From Planosporangium mesophilum (GTDB taxonomy: Bacteria; Actinomycetota; Actinomycetes; Mycobacteriales; Micromonosporaceae), in NCBI RefSeq assembly GCF_016863255.1, contig NZ_BOON01000016.1, forward strand, positions 1-64,000: a stretch of 64,000 nt of DNA. The letters are read 5' to 3'. This document shows, one piece after another, positions 53,137 through 60,186 of the stretch. Numbering within the stretch: position 1 is the first letter of the stretch; the number at the start of each line of letters is the position of its first letter. The translations under genes were made by a program, and so were the position numbers. Under the pieces are notes generated by a model. It saw only the letters and a program-made list of their open reading frames with translations, had not been told where the DNA came from and made no database searches.

Positions 53137-54335
53137 CGCTCGCTCCGGAGGGCGCACCGCTCACCGTCCACGAGCCGATCGGGGAGGGCGGCTGGCTCGA
53201 CAGCCTCACCGAGCAGGCCGCCCGGCGTGCGGCGGCCGGGCTGCGCCGCGACCTGCGCCCGCACGGGCCCGTTGAGGACGTGGTCGACCTCGCCGGCAAC
53301 GACTACCTGGGGCTCGCCCGCCACCCCGAGGTCGTCGAGGCGGCGGTGGCCGGCTTGCGCGCGTACGGGCTCGGCGCCACCGGCTCCCGGCTGGTACGCG
53401 GCTCGACCGACGCCCACGACGCCCTGGAGACGGGGCTGGCGGAGCTGCTGGGCACCGGGACGGCGCTGGTGTACTCCTCCGGCTACCTGGCCAACCTCGG
53501 CGCGGTCAGGGCGCTCGCCGGCCCCGGTACCCTCGTGGTCTCCGACGCGTACAACCACGCCTCCCTGGTCGACGGCTGCCGGATGGCCAAGGGCGGCCGC
53601 GACGGAGTCGAGGTCGTGATCAGCCCGCACGCCGACGCGGGCGCGGTACGCAACATCCTGGCCGCGTACCCCGGCCGGCCGGCGCTGGTCGTCACCGAGT
53701 CGGTGTTCTCCGTCGACGGTGACCTCGCGCCGCTGCGGGCGCTGCACGCCGCCTGCCGCGAGTACGGCGCGCTGCTGCTCGTCGACGACGCGCACGGGGT
53801 GGGCGTACTCGGCCCGCACGGCGCGGGCGGGGTGGCGGCGGCGGGGCTGGCCGGCGAGCCGGACGTGGTCGTGACCGCCACCCTGTCCAAGGCGTTCGGC
53901 GCGGCCGGTGGCGTGGTCGCCGGCCCGGCCGAGCTGCGCCGGCACCTGGTCGACACCGGCCGTACCTTCATCTACGACACGGCGCTGCCGCCGGCGGTCG
54001 CCGCCGGTGCCCGCGCAGCCCTGGGCGTCCTGCGCGCCGGGGACGGGCTGCGCGCCGAGCTGGCCGACCGGGCCCGGTACGCGACCGCCCGGCTGCGCGC
54101 CGCCGGCCTGGAGGTACCTGCGCCGTCCGGCGGCGTCCTCGCGGTCACCGCCCCGGACGCGGAGCGGGCCCTCGGGTGGGCGCAGGCCTGCCGCGACCGA
54201 GGCGTCGCGGTCGGCTGCTTCCGCCCGCCGTCGACGCCGGACGGCCGTTCGCGTCTGCGGCTTACGATCAATGTCGGAGTGGGACGTACCGATTTCGAAC
54301 GCGCCGTCGACGTCATCATTCAGGTGCGTCCATGA
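53133..54335 (+). CDS. bioF: 8-amino-7-oxononanoate synthase BioF
   Basis: PLP alpha-oxoamine synthase condensing pimeloyl thioester with alanine. The 400 residues have DLAGNDYLGLARHPEVV, GATGSRLVRGSTDAHDALE, SDAYNHASLVDG, LLVDDAHGVGVLG, and the PLP lysine in TATLSKAFGAAGG (about residue 253). RLRLTINVG lies near the end. The GTG at 53133 overlaps the upstream small ORF. Product assignment is supported by bioD downstream and bioB nearby. Confidence 0.94.
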   Translation: MTLAPEGAPLTVHEPIGEGGWLDSLTEQAARRAAAGLRRDLRPHGPVEDVVDLAGNDYLGLARHPEVVEAAVAGLRAYGLGATGSRLVRGSTDAHDALETGLAELLGTGTALVYSSGYLANLGAVRALAGPGTLVVSDAYNHASLVDGCRMAKGGRDGVEVVISPHADAGAVRNILAAYPGRPALVVTESVFSVDGDLAPLRALHAACREYGALLLVDDAHGVGVLGPHGAGGVAAAGLAGEPDVVVTATLSKAFGAAGGVVAGPAELRRHLVDTGRTFIYDTALPPAVAAGARAALGVLRAGDGLRAELADRARYATARLRAAGLEVPAPSGGVLAVTAPDAERALGWAQACRDRGVAVGCFRPPSTPDGRSRLRLTINVGVGRTDFERAVDVIIQVRP

Positions 54336-54360
54336 CGCACAGCATCCTTGAGGAGCGACC

Positions 54361-55077
54361 ATGACGCCGTTGCGTGGACCGGTCATCGTGACGGGTACCG
54401 ACACCGGGGTCGGTAAGACGATCGCGACCGCTGCGCTGGCCGCCGCGGCCACCGAGGCGGGGCTGCGGGTCGCCGTCGTCAAGCCGGGCCAGACGGGCGT
54501 CGCGACCGGCGAGGAGAGCGACGCCGACGCCGTGACCCGACTGGCCGCTCCGGCCACGGTACGCACGCTCGCCTCGTACCCGGATCCCCTCGCCCCGCTG
54601 ACCGCGGCTCGGGTCGCCGGCCTCGCGCCGCTGGTCCTGGCCGACGTGCTCGCGGGCGTGGAGGAGCTCGCGGCAGCGCACGAGCTGGTCCTCGTCGAGG
54701 GGGCCGGCGGCGTACTCGTGTCCATGGGCGACGGCGGGTGGACCATCGCCGACCTGGCGATCGCGCTCGGCGCCCCGGCGGTCGTGGTCGCCCGCGCCGG
54801 GCTCGGCACGCTCAACCACACCGCGCTGACCCTCGAGGCGCTCGACCGGCGGGCGGTGCCGGCGCGCGTGGTGATCGGCGCCTGGCCGCAGGTGCCGGAC
54901 CTGGTGCACCGGACGAACCTGTCCGACCTGACCGGCGAGCTGGGTGGGGTGGTACCCGACGGCGCGGGCGGCTGGCAGCCGGCGGAGTTCCGACGGCGGG
55001 CCGCCGACTGGCTGGCCCCGGAACTGCACGGCACGTTCGACGCCGAGAAGTTCCGGAGCCAGCAGGCGTCCCGTTAG
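54361..55077 (+). CDS. bioD: dethiobiotin synthetase BioD
   Basis: ATP-dependent carboxylase closing the ureido ring. The 238 residues have P-loop VTGTDTGVGKTIATAAL at residues 10-26, VVKPGQTGV with the conserved Lys, and VEGAGGVLVSM. GAGGAG precedes ATG 54361, 25 bases after bioF. Its TAG overlaps the stop codon of the convergent glyA. No bioA is present in the window. Confidence 0.95.
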   Translation: MTPLRGPVIVTGTDTGVGKTIATAALAAAATEAGLRVAVVKPGQTGVATGEESDADAVTRLAAPATVRTLASYPDPLAPLTAARVAGLAPLVLADVLAGVEELAAAHELVLVEGAGGVLVSMGDGGWTIADLAIALGAPAVVVARAGLGTLNHTALTLEALDRRAVPARVVIGAWPQVPDLVHRTNLSDLTGELGGVVPDGAGGWQPAEFRRRAADWLAPELHGTFDAEKFRSQQASR

Positions 55078-56348
55078 CGGGGCGTCGGCTCCCAGCCCGG
55101 CATCGGGTACCCGGCCAGCAGCTCCCGTACCTGGGCGGCGATCGTGTCCAGGGTGGACTCGTCGGCCTTGGCGGCCGCGTCGACCGCCGCCGAGATCCAG
55201 GCCGCGATCTGCGGCATCTGCTCCTCGGTCAGCCCCCGGGTGGTCAGCGCCGGGGTACCGAGCCGCAGCCCGGACGGGTCGAACGGCTTGCGGGTGTCGT
55301 ACGGCACCGTGTTGTAGTTGGTCTCGATCCCGGCGCGGTCCAGCGCCTTGGCCACCGGCTTGCCGCCGATACCCTTGCTGGTCAGGTCGACCAGGATCAG
55401 GTGGTTGTCGGTACCGCCGGTGACCAGGTCGAAGCCCTGCTCGGTCAGCGCGGCCGCGAGGGCTTTGGCGTTGGCGACGATCTGGTGGGCGTACCGGCGG
55501 AACGAGTCCTGGGACGCCTCCCGCAGCGCCACCGCGATCCCGGCGGTGGTGTGGTTGTGCGGGCCGCCCTGCAGGCCGGGGAAGACCGCCTTGTCGATCG
55601 CCTTCGCGTACTCGGCGGTGGTCATGATCATGGCGCCACGCGGGCCGCGCAGGGTCTTGTGCGTGGTGGTCGTGATCACGTCGGCGTACCCGACCGGCGA
55701 CGGGTGCGCGCCGCCGGCGATCAGGCCGGCGATGTGCGCGATGTCGGCGACCAGGACCGCGCCGATCTCGCGCGCGATCTCCGCGAACGCGGGGAAGTCG
55801 ATCGTGCGGGGGATCGCGGTACCACCGGCGAAGATGATCTTCGGGCGCTCCCGGCGGGCCAGGTCGCGAACCTGGTCCAGGTCGACCCGGCCGTCGGAGC
55901 GACGCACCTCGTAGCGCACCGGGCGGAACCAGGTACCGGTGGCTGAGACGCTCCAGCCGTGGGTGAGGTGGCCGCCCATCGGCAGCGCCATGCCCATGAC
56001 CGGGTCGCCGGGCTGGGCGAACGCCAGGTAGACGGCGAGGTTCGCCGGCGAGCCGGAGTACGGCTGGACGTTGGCGTGGTCGACGCCGAACAGGGCCTTC
56101 GCGCGGTCGATCGCCAACTGCTCGATCTGGTCGATGAACTGCTGGCCCTCGTAGTAGCGCCGGCCCGGATATCCCTCGGAGTACTTGTTGGTCAGGACCG
56201 AGCCGGTCGCCTCCAGGACGGCGGGGGAGACGTAGTTCTCCGAGGCGATCATCCGCAGCACGTCGTGCTGACGCTGGGCCTCGCTCTCGACCAGAGCGGC
56301 CAGCTCCGGGTCGGCGGTGGTCAGGTGCGGGATCGGCGGTACGTGCAT
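55074..56348 (-). CDS. glyA: serine hydroxymethyltransferase GlyA
   Basis: PLP enzyme moving a one-carbon unit from serine to tetrahydrofolate. The 424 residues include IASENYVSPAVLEATGSVLTNKYSEGYPGRRYY near the start. VADIAHIAGLIAGG and VITTTTHKTLRGPRGAMI hold the PLP lysine near residue 231. GGTDNHLILVDL comes later. The ATG at 56348 has CCGGAGGA upstream. A ZTP riboswitch in its leader ties expression to folate/purine status. The 3' end shares its stop with bioD. Confidence 0.97.
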   Translation of the reverse strand: MHVPPIPHLTTADPELAALVESEAQRQHDVLRMIASENYVSPAVLEATGSVLTNKYSEGYPGRRYYEGQQFIDQIEQLAIDRAKALFGVDHANVQPYSGSPANLAVYLAFAQPGDPVMGMALPMGGHLTHGWSVSATGTWFRPVRYEVRRSDGRVDLDQVRDLARRERPKIIFAGGTAIPRTIDFPAFAEIAREIGAVLVADIAHIAGLIAGGAHPSPVGYADVITTTTHKTLRGPRGAMIMTTAEYAKAIDKAVFPGLQGGPHNHTTAGIAVALREASQDSFRRYAHQIVANAKALAAALTEQGFDLVTGGTDNHLILVDLTSKGIGGKPVAKALDRAGIETNYNTVPYDTRKPFDPSGLRLGTPALTTRGLTEEQMPQIAAWISAAVDAAAKADESTLDTIAAQVRELLAGYPMPGWEPTPR

Positions 56349-56351
56349 GAG

Positions 56352-56470
56352 CGTCCTCCGGGTACGGTCGGCCGGCGACCGGACACCCAGGCGCGCGGTG
56401 CCGCGATCATGGTCGCTCCCCGGTGGTTGTTTCCACCTCTGTCATGCGCCAGTCACGAGTACCCGTCCGA
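56352..56470 (-). promoter_or_regulatory. ZTP (pfl) riboswitch upstream of glyA
   Basis: On the minus strand all three conserved blocks of the pfl/ZTP aptamer appear in order: CGTGACTGGCG (56457-56447), a GGTGG-AAACAA-CCACC hairpin running into CCGGGGAGCG (about 56437-56414), and CGCCTGGGT (56392-56384). P1 is CGGAC (56469-56465) with GTCCG (56383-56379 region). Just downstream, TCCGG of P1 could instead pair with CCGGA of the glyA Shine-Dalgarno (56361-56357). ZTP binding, which stabilises P1, would then free the ribosome site. glyA is a classic target of this riboswitch; the switching mechanism is my inference. Confidence 0.92.
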
Positions 56471-56506
56471 GTGTAGTGCCGAGGAGCGATCAGGGCGCGA
56501 CGCACG

Positions 56507-56512
56507 TACGCT
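56507..56512 (+). promoter_or_regulatory. -10 box (TACGCT) of leaderless capA-like gene
   Basis: TACGCT lies six bases before the GTG at 56519. No Shine-Dalgarno is present. Confidence 0.45.
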
Positions 56513-56518
56513 GACGCG

Positions 56519-57586
56519 GTGAGAACCCGGGCGTTGATCGCGCTGGTCACCGTGCTGGTGGCCGTCGCCGGCTGTTCATCCGGCGCGCCGGTGGCGATTT
56601 GGGCCGAGCCGGCCGTCGGTGGGGCGGCCGGGTCCGCGTCGGGTTCGGCGCCCCCGGCCGATATCACACTGGCCTTCGCCGGTGACGTGCACTTCGAGGG
56701 CCGTACCGCCGACCTGCTCAGCCGCCCGGCGGACGCCTTCGGCCCGATAGCGTCGGTCTTGCAGAGCGCGGACGTGGCCATGGTCAACCTGGAGACCGCC
56801 GTCACCGAGCGGGGCACGCCCGAACCGAAGCAGTTCCACTTCCGGGCGCCGGCTTCCGCTTTCGACGCCGTCAAGGCAGCCGGGGTGGACGTGGTCACGA
56901 TCGCCAACAACCACTCGCTCGACTACGGGCAGGTGGGGCTCACCGACACCCTGGACAATGCGCGCAAGGCCGCTGTGCCGGCCATCGGGGCGGGCCGCAA
57001 CGCCGCCGAGGCGTACGCACCATGGGTGACGACCGTGCGGGGCACTCGCGTCGGCTTCGTGGCGGTCAGCCAGGTTCACGAGCTGGAGTCCACCTGGGCG
57101 GCTCGGGACAATCGAGCCGGTGTGGCGATGGCCGCCGACGGCGCTCGTGCCGCCGCCGCCGTACGCGCGGCGCGGTCGATGGCCGACGTGGTCGTGGTGT
57201 ACGCGCACTGGGGGCAGGAGGGCAACGACTGCCCGAGCGCCGAGATGAAGACGTTCGCTTCCCGGATGGCGGCTGCGGGCGCGGACGTGGTGCTCGGCAC
57301 CCATGCGCACCTGCTGCTCGGCGACGGCTGGATCGACAAGACCTATGTCGCGTACGGCCTCGGAAACTTCCTGTGGTGGCGCGACGACGCGTTCAGCAAC
57401 GACACCGGCGTACTGCGCGTGACCCTTCGCGATCGCAAGGTCGCACGCTCGGAGCTGGTACCCGCGCTGATCTCCCGCGGCACCGGGCAGCCGCTGCCGG
57501 CCTCCGGCGACGAGGCCGACAGGATCGCGAAAGAGTTCGCCGGTCTCCGCTCGTGTACGGGGCTGGAGGACGCGCCCCGCGGCTAG
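56519..57586 (+). CDS. CapA-family lipoprotein (metallophosphoesterase fold)
   Basis: The 355 residues begin with a lipoprotein signal peptide and lipobox, LVAVAGCSSG (Cys at residue 19), so the protein is membrane-anchored outside the cell after Lgt/LspA processing. The CapA (poly-gamma-glutamate capsule) domain shows ITLAFAGDVHFEG, VNLETAVTERG, VVTIANNHSLDYG, VVVYAHWGQEGND and VVLGTHAHLLLGDG, with the expected His/Asp/Asn ligands. The substrate here is unknown; capsule genes are absent around it. A decayed second copy follows directly. Confidence 0.9.
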   Translation: MRTRALIALVTVLVAVAGCSSGAPVAIWAEPAVGGAAGSASGSAPPADITLAFAGDVHFEGRTADLLSRPADAFGPIASVLQSADVAMVNLETAVTERGTPEPKQFHFRAPASAFDAVKAAGVDVVTIANNHSLDYGQVGLTDTLDNARKAAVPAIGAGRNAAEAYAPWVTTVRGTRVGFVAVSQVHELESTWAARDNRAGVAMAADGARAAAAVRAARSMADVVVVYAHWGQEGNDCPSAEMKTFASRMAAAGADVVLGTHAHLLLGDGWIDKTYVAYGLGNFLWWRDDAFSNDTGVLRVTLRDRKVARSELVPALISRGTGQPLPASGDEADRIAKEFAGLRSCTGLEDAPRG

Positions 57587-57639
57587 CCTGTCGCCGTGGT
57601 CCCATGCCGCGTGATCGGAATGGCCTGGGTGGTACTCGC

Positions 57640-58273
57640 CTGGCAGGGTGCGGCGGGCAGCCGATCTCCCACTCTCCGCCGGCCTGCCGGCCGTGGGGCG
57701 AGCCGCGCCGCCGAGGCGTACGCCCGCGCTGTACGTGTCGGTGAAGGGCGTCAAAATCGCGATCCTGGCGTTCGGTCAGGTGCACGAGCTGGAGTACGCC
57801 TGGGCGGCTCGTGACGATCGCCCCGGTGTCGCGACGGCCCTGGGCCTGACGCGGTCAGTATCCGCGGTCCGTGCGGCCGCCGACCTTGTGGTCGTGTTCA
57901 ACCACCGGGGCCGGGAGGGCAACTCGTGCCCCATCAGCGAGCAGAAGACCTTCGCGGCCAAGCTCGCGGCCGCCGGCGGCGACGTGATCCTCGGCTCGCA
58001 CGCCCACACGCTGCAGGGCGACGGCTGGATGGGCGGGACGTACGTGGCCTACGGGCTGGCCAACTTCCTCTGGTACGGCGACTCCTTCAGTACCGACACC
58101 GGGGTCCTGAAAATGACCATGCGGGCCGCACGGTGGTCAAAAATGAGCTCGTACCCGCCGTGGTCTCTGTCACAGGACAGCCGATCCCACTGACCGGCGA
58201 GGCCGCTTCCAAGGTCAACAAGCGCTTCGCCGGACTGCGCCAGTGCGCCGGCCTGTCCGCCCGACCGTCGTGA
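57640..58273 (+). pseudogene. truncated, frameshifted second capA-like copy
   Basis: From about 57732 the sequence encodes VKIAILAFGQVHELEYAWAARDDRPGVATA, FNHRGREGNSCPISEQKTFAAKLAAAGGDVILGSHAHTLQGDGWMGGTYVAYG and on. It parallels the second half of the upstream CapA protein residue by residue. The signal peptide and the first catalytic half are missing. Near 58122 a one-base deletion shifts the frame: the expected VVKNELVPAVVSVTGQP continues in the next frame to the stop at 58273. A tandem duplication followed by loss explains it. Confidence 0.85.
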
Positions 58274-58340
58274 ATTCCCTGCTTGATCGGGGTGTGGAGG
58301 CGCGGAGCGGTAAGCATCGACGCGCCGACGGGGGCCCGGT

Positions 58341-58370
58341 TTGGCAGTGGGGGCAACCCTGGGCTAAAGT
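58341..58370 (+). promoter_or_regulatory. promoter of the tRNA operon
   Basis: TTGGCA (58341-58346) and TAAAGT (58365-58370) are 18 bases apart, a good sigma-A-type promoter. The first tRNA starts about 27 bases after the predicted start site. Confidence 0.7.
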
Positions 58371-58403
58371 TCTCATCCGTCAGCGGGAAACAGCCGGTGA
58401 CGT

Positions 58404-58476
58404 GCGGACGTAGCGCAGTTGGTAGCGCATCACCTTGCCAAGGTGAGGGTCGCGGGTTCGAGTCCCGTCGTCCGCT
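58404..58476 (+). tRNA. tRNA-Gly (GCC anticodon)
   Basis: A 73-base cloverleaf. The acceptor GCGGACG pairs with CGTCCGC, the D-arm is GCGCAGTTGGTAGCGC, the anticodon loop CTTGCCAAG has GCC, and the T-arm is CGGGTTCGAGTCCCG. CCA is not encoded. Confidence 0.97.
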
Positions 58477-58510
58477 CGGAGGCCGCCAGATAATCTCGAG
58501 GCGACACCTC

Positions 58511-58581
58511 GGTGGAGTGGCCGAGAGGCGAGGCAACGGCCTGCAAAGCCGTGTACACGGGTTCAAATCCCGTCTCCACCT
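58511..58581 (+). tRNA. tRNA-Cys (GCA anticodon)
   Basis: A 71-base cloverleaf with acceptor GGTGGAG/CTCCACC and discriminator T (typical of Cys). The anticodon is GCA within CCTGCAAAGC, and the T-arm is ACGGGTTCAAATCCCGT. CCA is not encoded. Second in the Gly-Cys-Val order common in actinobacteria. Confidence 0.97.
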
Positions 58582-58617
58582 CGAGAGAAGTGCACGGGGG
58601 CACCACGGAAAAACCCG

Positions 58618-58692
58618 GGGCGATTGGCGCAGTGGGAGCGCGCTTCCTTGACACGGAAGAGGTCACTGGTTCAAACCCAGTATCGCCCACCA
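58618..58692 (+). tRNA. tRNA-Val (GAC anticodon)
   Basis: Acceptor GGGCGAT/ATCGCCC, anticodon arm CTTCCTTGACACGGAAG with GAC, and T-arm ACTGGTTCAAACCCAGT. The 3' CCA (58690-58692) is encoded, unlike in the two preceding tRNAs. Last tRNA before island-like DNA. Confidence 0.97.
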
Positions 58693-58707
58693 GAGAAACA
58701 GCAGGTC

Positions 58708-58743
58708 AAAGGCTCGTTACCGAAGATCCGGTAACGAGCCTTT
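58708..58743 (+). terminator. rho-independent terminator of the tRNA operon
   Basis: AAAGGCTCGTTACC (58708-58721) and GGTAACGAGCCTTT (58730-58743) form a perfect 14-bp stem with an eight-base loop. TTTCGGTTT follows. Confidence 0.9.
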
Positions 58744-58928
58744 CGGTTTATGCCCATTACATTGGGAGCAAAATGGGAGCACATGATCGTCTACCTCTCT
58801 GAGGTGCCGATGGGCGCGCGTCGGGCGCGTGGGACGGGCCCGGCACGGGCCAGCGGTTAGCGGTCGGTCGGGTGAACGGCGGCGGGGCGGCACCGCGACG
58901 GTGGCGCCCCGCAGGCCGGTGCCAGGGG
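58744..58928. other. gap between tRNA terminator and integrase remnant
   Basis: About 185 bases without a gene. It contains the AT-rich near-direct repeat TTGGGAGCAAAATGGGAGCA at 58761-58780, unlike the surrounding DNA, which may mark an attachment region next to the tRNA-Val gene. Nothing else is recognised. Confidence 0.4.
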
Positions 58929-59529
58929 TTACGCGGCGTGCAGGTGCCGCACCGGGGCTGCCGGTGCGGGCTGGGTCGATAGCCAACGGTCCTGGAGCGC
59001 CTCGGTGATGCGCTGGCGCATGGCGGGCGTCACATGGCTGTAGATGCCGCGGACGCCGGGCAGCCGGTGGCCCAGCCGCTTGGCTTGGGCGACTTCGGGG
59101 ATGCCGTCTTCGATCAGCCAGGTTTTGTGCGTGTGTCGGAGGTCGTGGAGGTGCATGCCTTCGATGACAGGGCCGGTGTGGGCGCGCGCATTGCCGTTGA
59201 CGACGGGTCCCCAGACGCGGCGGGACATGCTGGAGCGGCGTAGGAAGGCGCCGCGGGCGCCGCAGAAGACGATGTCGTGGTCGTGGCTGTCGAGTACCTC
59301 CCGCAGTAAGGCGGTCAGGAACGGTGGGAGGTGGATGTCGCGGACGGAGTTCGCGGTTTTGGGTGGGCCGAGGTAGAGGTGGCCTTGGACCTCGTGCAGG
59401 GCGCCGACCTCGGGGTGCACCTGGATGAGCCCGTCGCCGAGGTGGGTGTTGGCGCGGGCCAGGCCGGTGAGTTCGCCCCAGCGCATGCCGGTGTAGGCGG
59501 CGGTGAAGTGGTGCTGCAGATGTCTGCAT
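58929..59529 (-). pseudogene. tyrosine recombinase (phage-type integrase), C-terminal remnant
   Basis: The frame encodes the whole catalytic domain of a tyrosine integrase (about 186 residues from MRWGELTGL). Catalytic Arg is in GMRWGEL, Lys in PPKTANSVRDI, HxxR in HLHDLRHTH, His in AKRLGHRLPG and the nucleophile Tyr in RGIYSHVTP. It opens just after an in-frame TAA near 59537. No core-binding N-terminal domain is found upstream, although HHFTAAYTG, normally part of the domain, is still present before the Met. It is a truncated gene; catalysis without the N-domain is unlikely. Confidence 0.85.
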
Positions 59530-59625
59530 TCGAGTCGTTATGGGGTGGGCTGTCCAGAGGGATGCCTCAGGGGACTGTGGTACCGCCGCGACTAGCGTCT
59601 CTAATCCATCCCACTAGGGACCAGA

Positions 59626-59656
59626 AGGTTAGGGGTTCGAATCCCTTGGGGCGCGC
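59626..59656 (+). other. tRNA 3'-end-like fragment (possible att core)
   Basis: GGTTAGGGGTTCGAATCCCTTGGGGCGC reads as a T-arm (AGGGG-TTCGAAT-CCCTT) followed by the 3' strand of an acceptor stem. The 5' half of a tRNA is absent, because no matching GCGCCCC and D-arm precede it. Integrases of this type often recombine at tRNA 3' ends and leave such copies. The parent tRNA gene is not in the window. Confidence 0.5.
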
Positions 59657-60186
59657 AGCATGACCAAGGCTGTGAACAGCAGTAGCGTTGGTCGCGGCCT
59701 TGATTCGTTCCCGCATAGTGATGCGATCTTCCACCGTGTGGGAGCGTGGTGCTCCGTTGTCGATGTGCTGGCCCGTGCCGACCCGTGCTGACCAGTGCGT
59801 TTCCCGCGCCGCCCAGTCTGGGTCATGGTCGCGGCGGTGATCCGGCGGCCTTCCGGACGTCCACTTCAGACGCTGTGGCGGATCTAAGGCCACCGACCTC
59901 GACGTTCGTCGCACGGACCGCCCAAGTGTCGGAGCTGGCAGCGGGATCGGTCGGTCGGTCGATCTCGCATCTGATTCCGTCGCCCGTTGCCCGGCTGCTG
60001 TGCATCGCGGCCGGCGGGCGGCAGAACGGACGCAACGGCAGCACGCCCCGACCCCGGCGACGCGGGCCGACGAGAAGGTCCACTATGACGTAGCGAGCAT
60101 CTTCTTGGAGTGGCTAAGCCCAAGCATGGCTACGTGCCGCTCGTTATCGCGCGTGCCGGAACGTCCATGACTGGGTGCCGGGTCGG
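59657..60186. other. non-coding gap between att-like fragment and NACHT gene
   Basis: About 530 bases without a convincing gene. The frames present lack family features, ribosome sites and consistent codon bias. It contains the terminator region of the minus-strand NTPase gene and probably decayed mobile-element DNA. Confidence 0.4.

Noticed and set aside
57596-57814. A separate small gene between capA and its pseudogene
   Set aside because: The frame is a shifted reading over the start of the decayed copy, with no ribosome site or conserved features.
58717-59529. A 270-codon minus-strand frame over the integrase remnant
   Set aside because: It is an Arg/Pro/His-rich shifted reading of the integrase; the catalytic motifs are in the other frame.
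59580-59660. A complete tRNA gene near 59626
   Set aside because: T-arm and 3' acceptor strand are clear, but no D-arm, anticodon arm or matching 5' acceptor strand precedes them.
59746-60093. A 115-codon plus-strand frame in the island gap
   Set aside because: No ribosome site, mixed codon usage and no recognisable motif; treated as non-coding.
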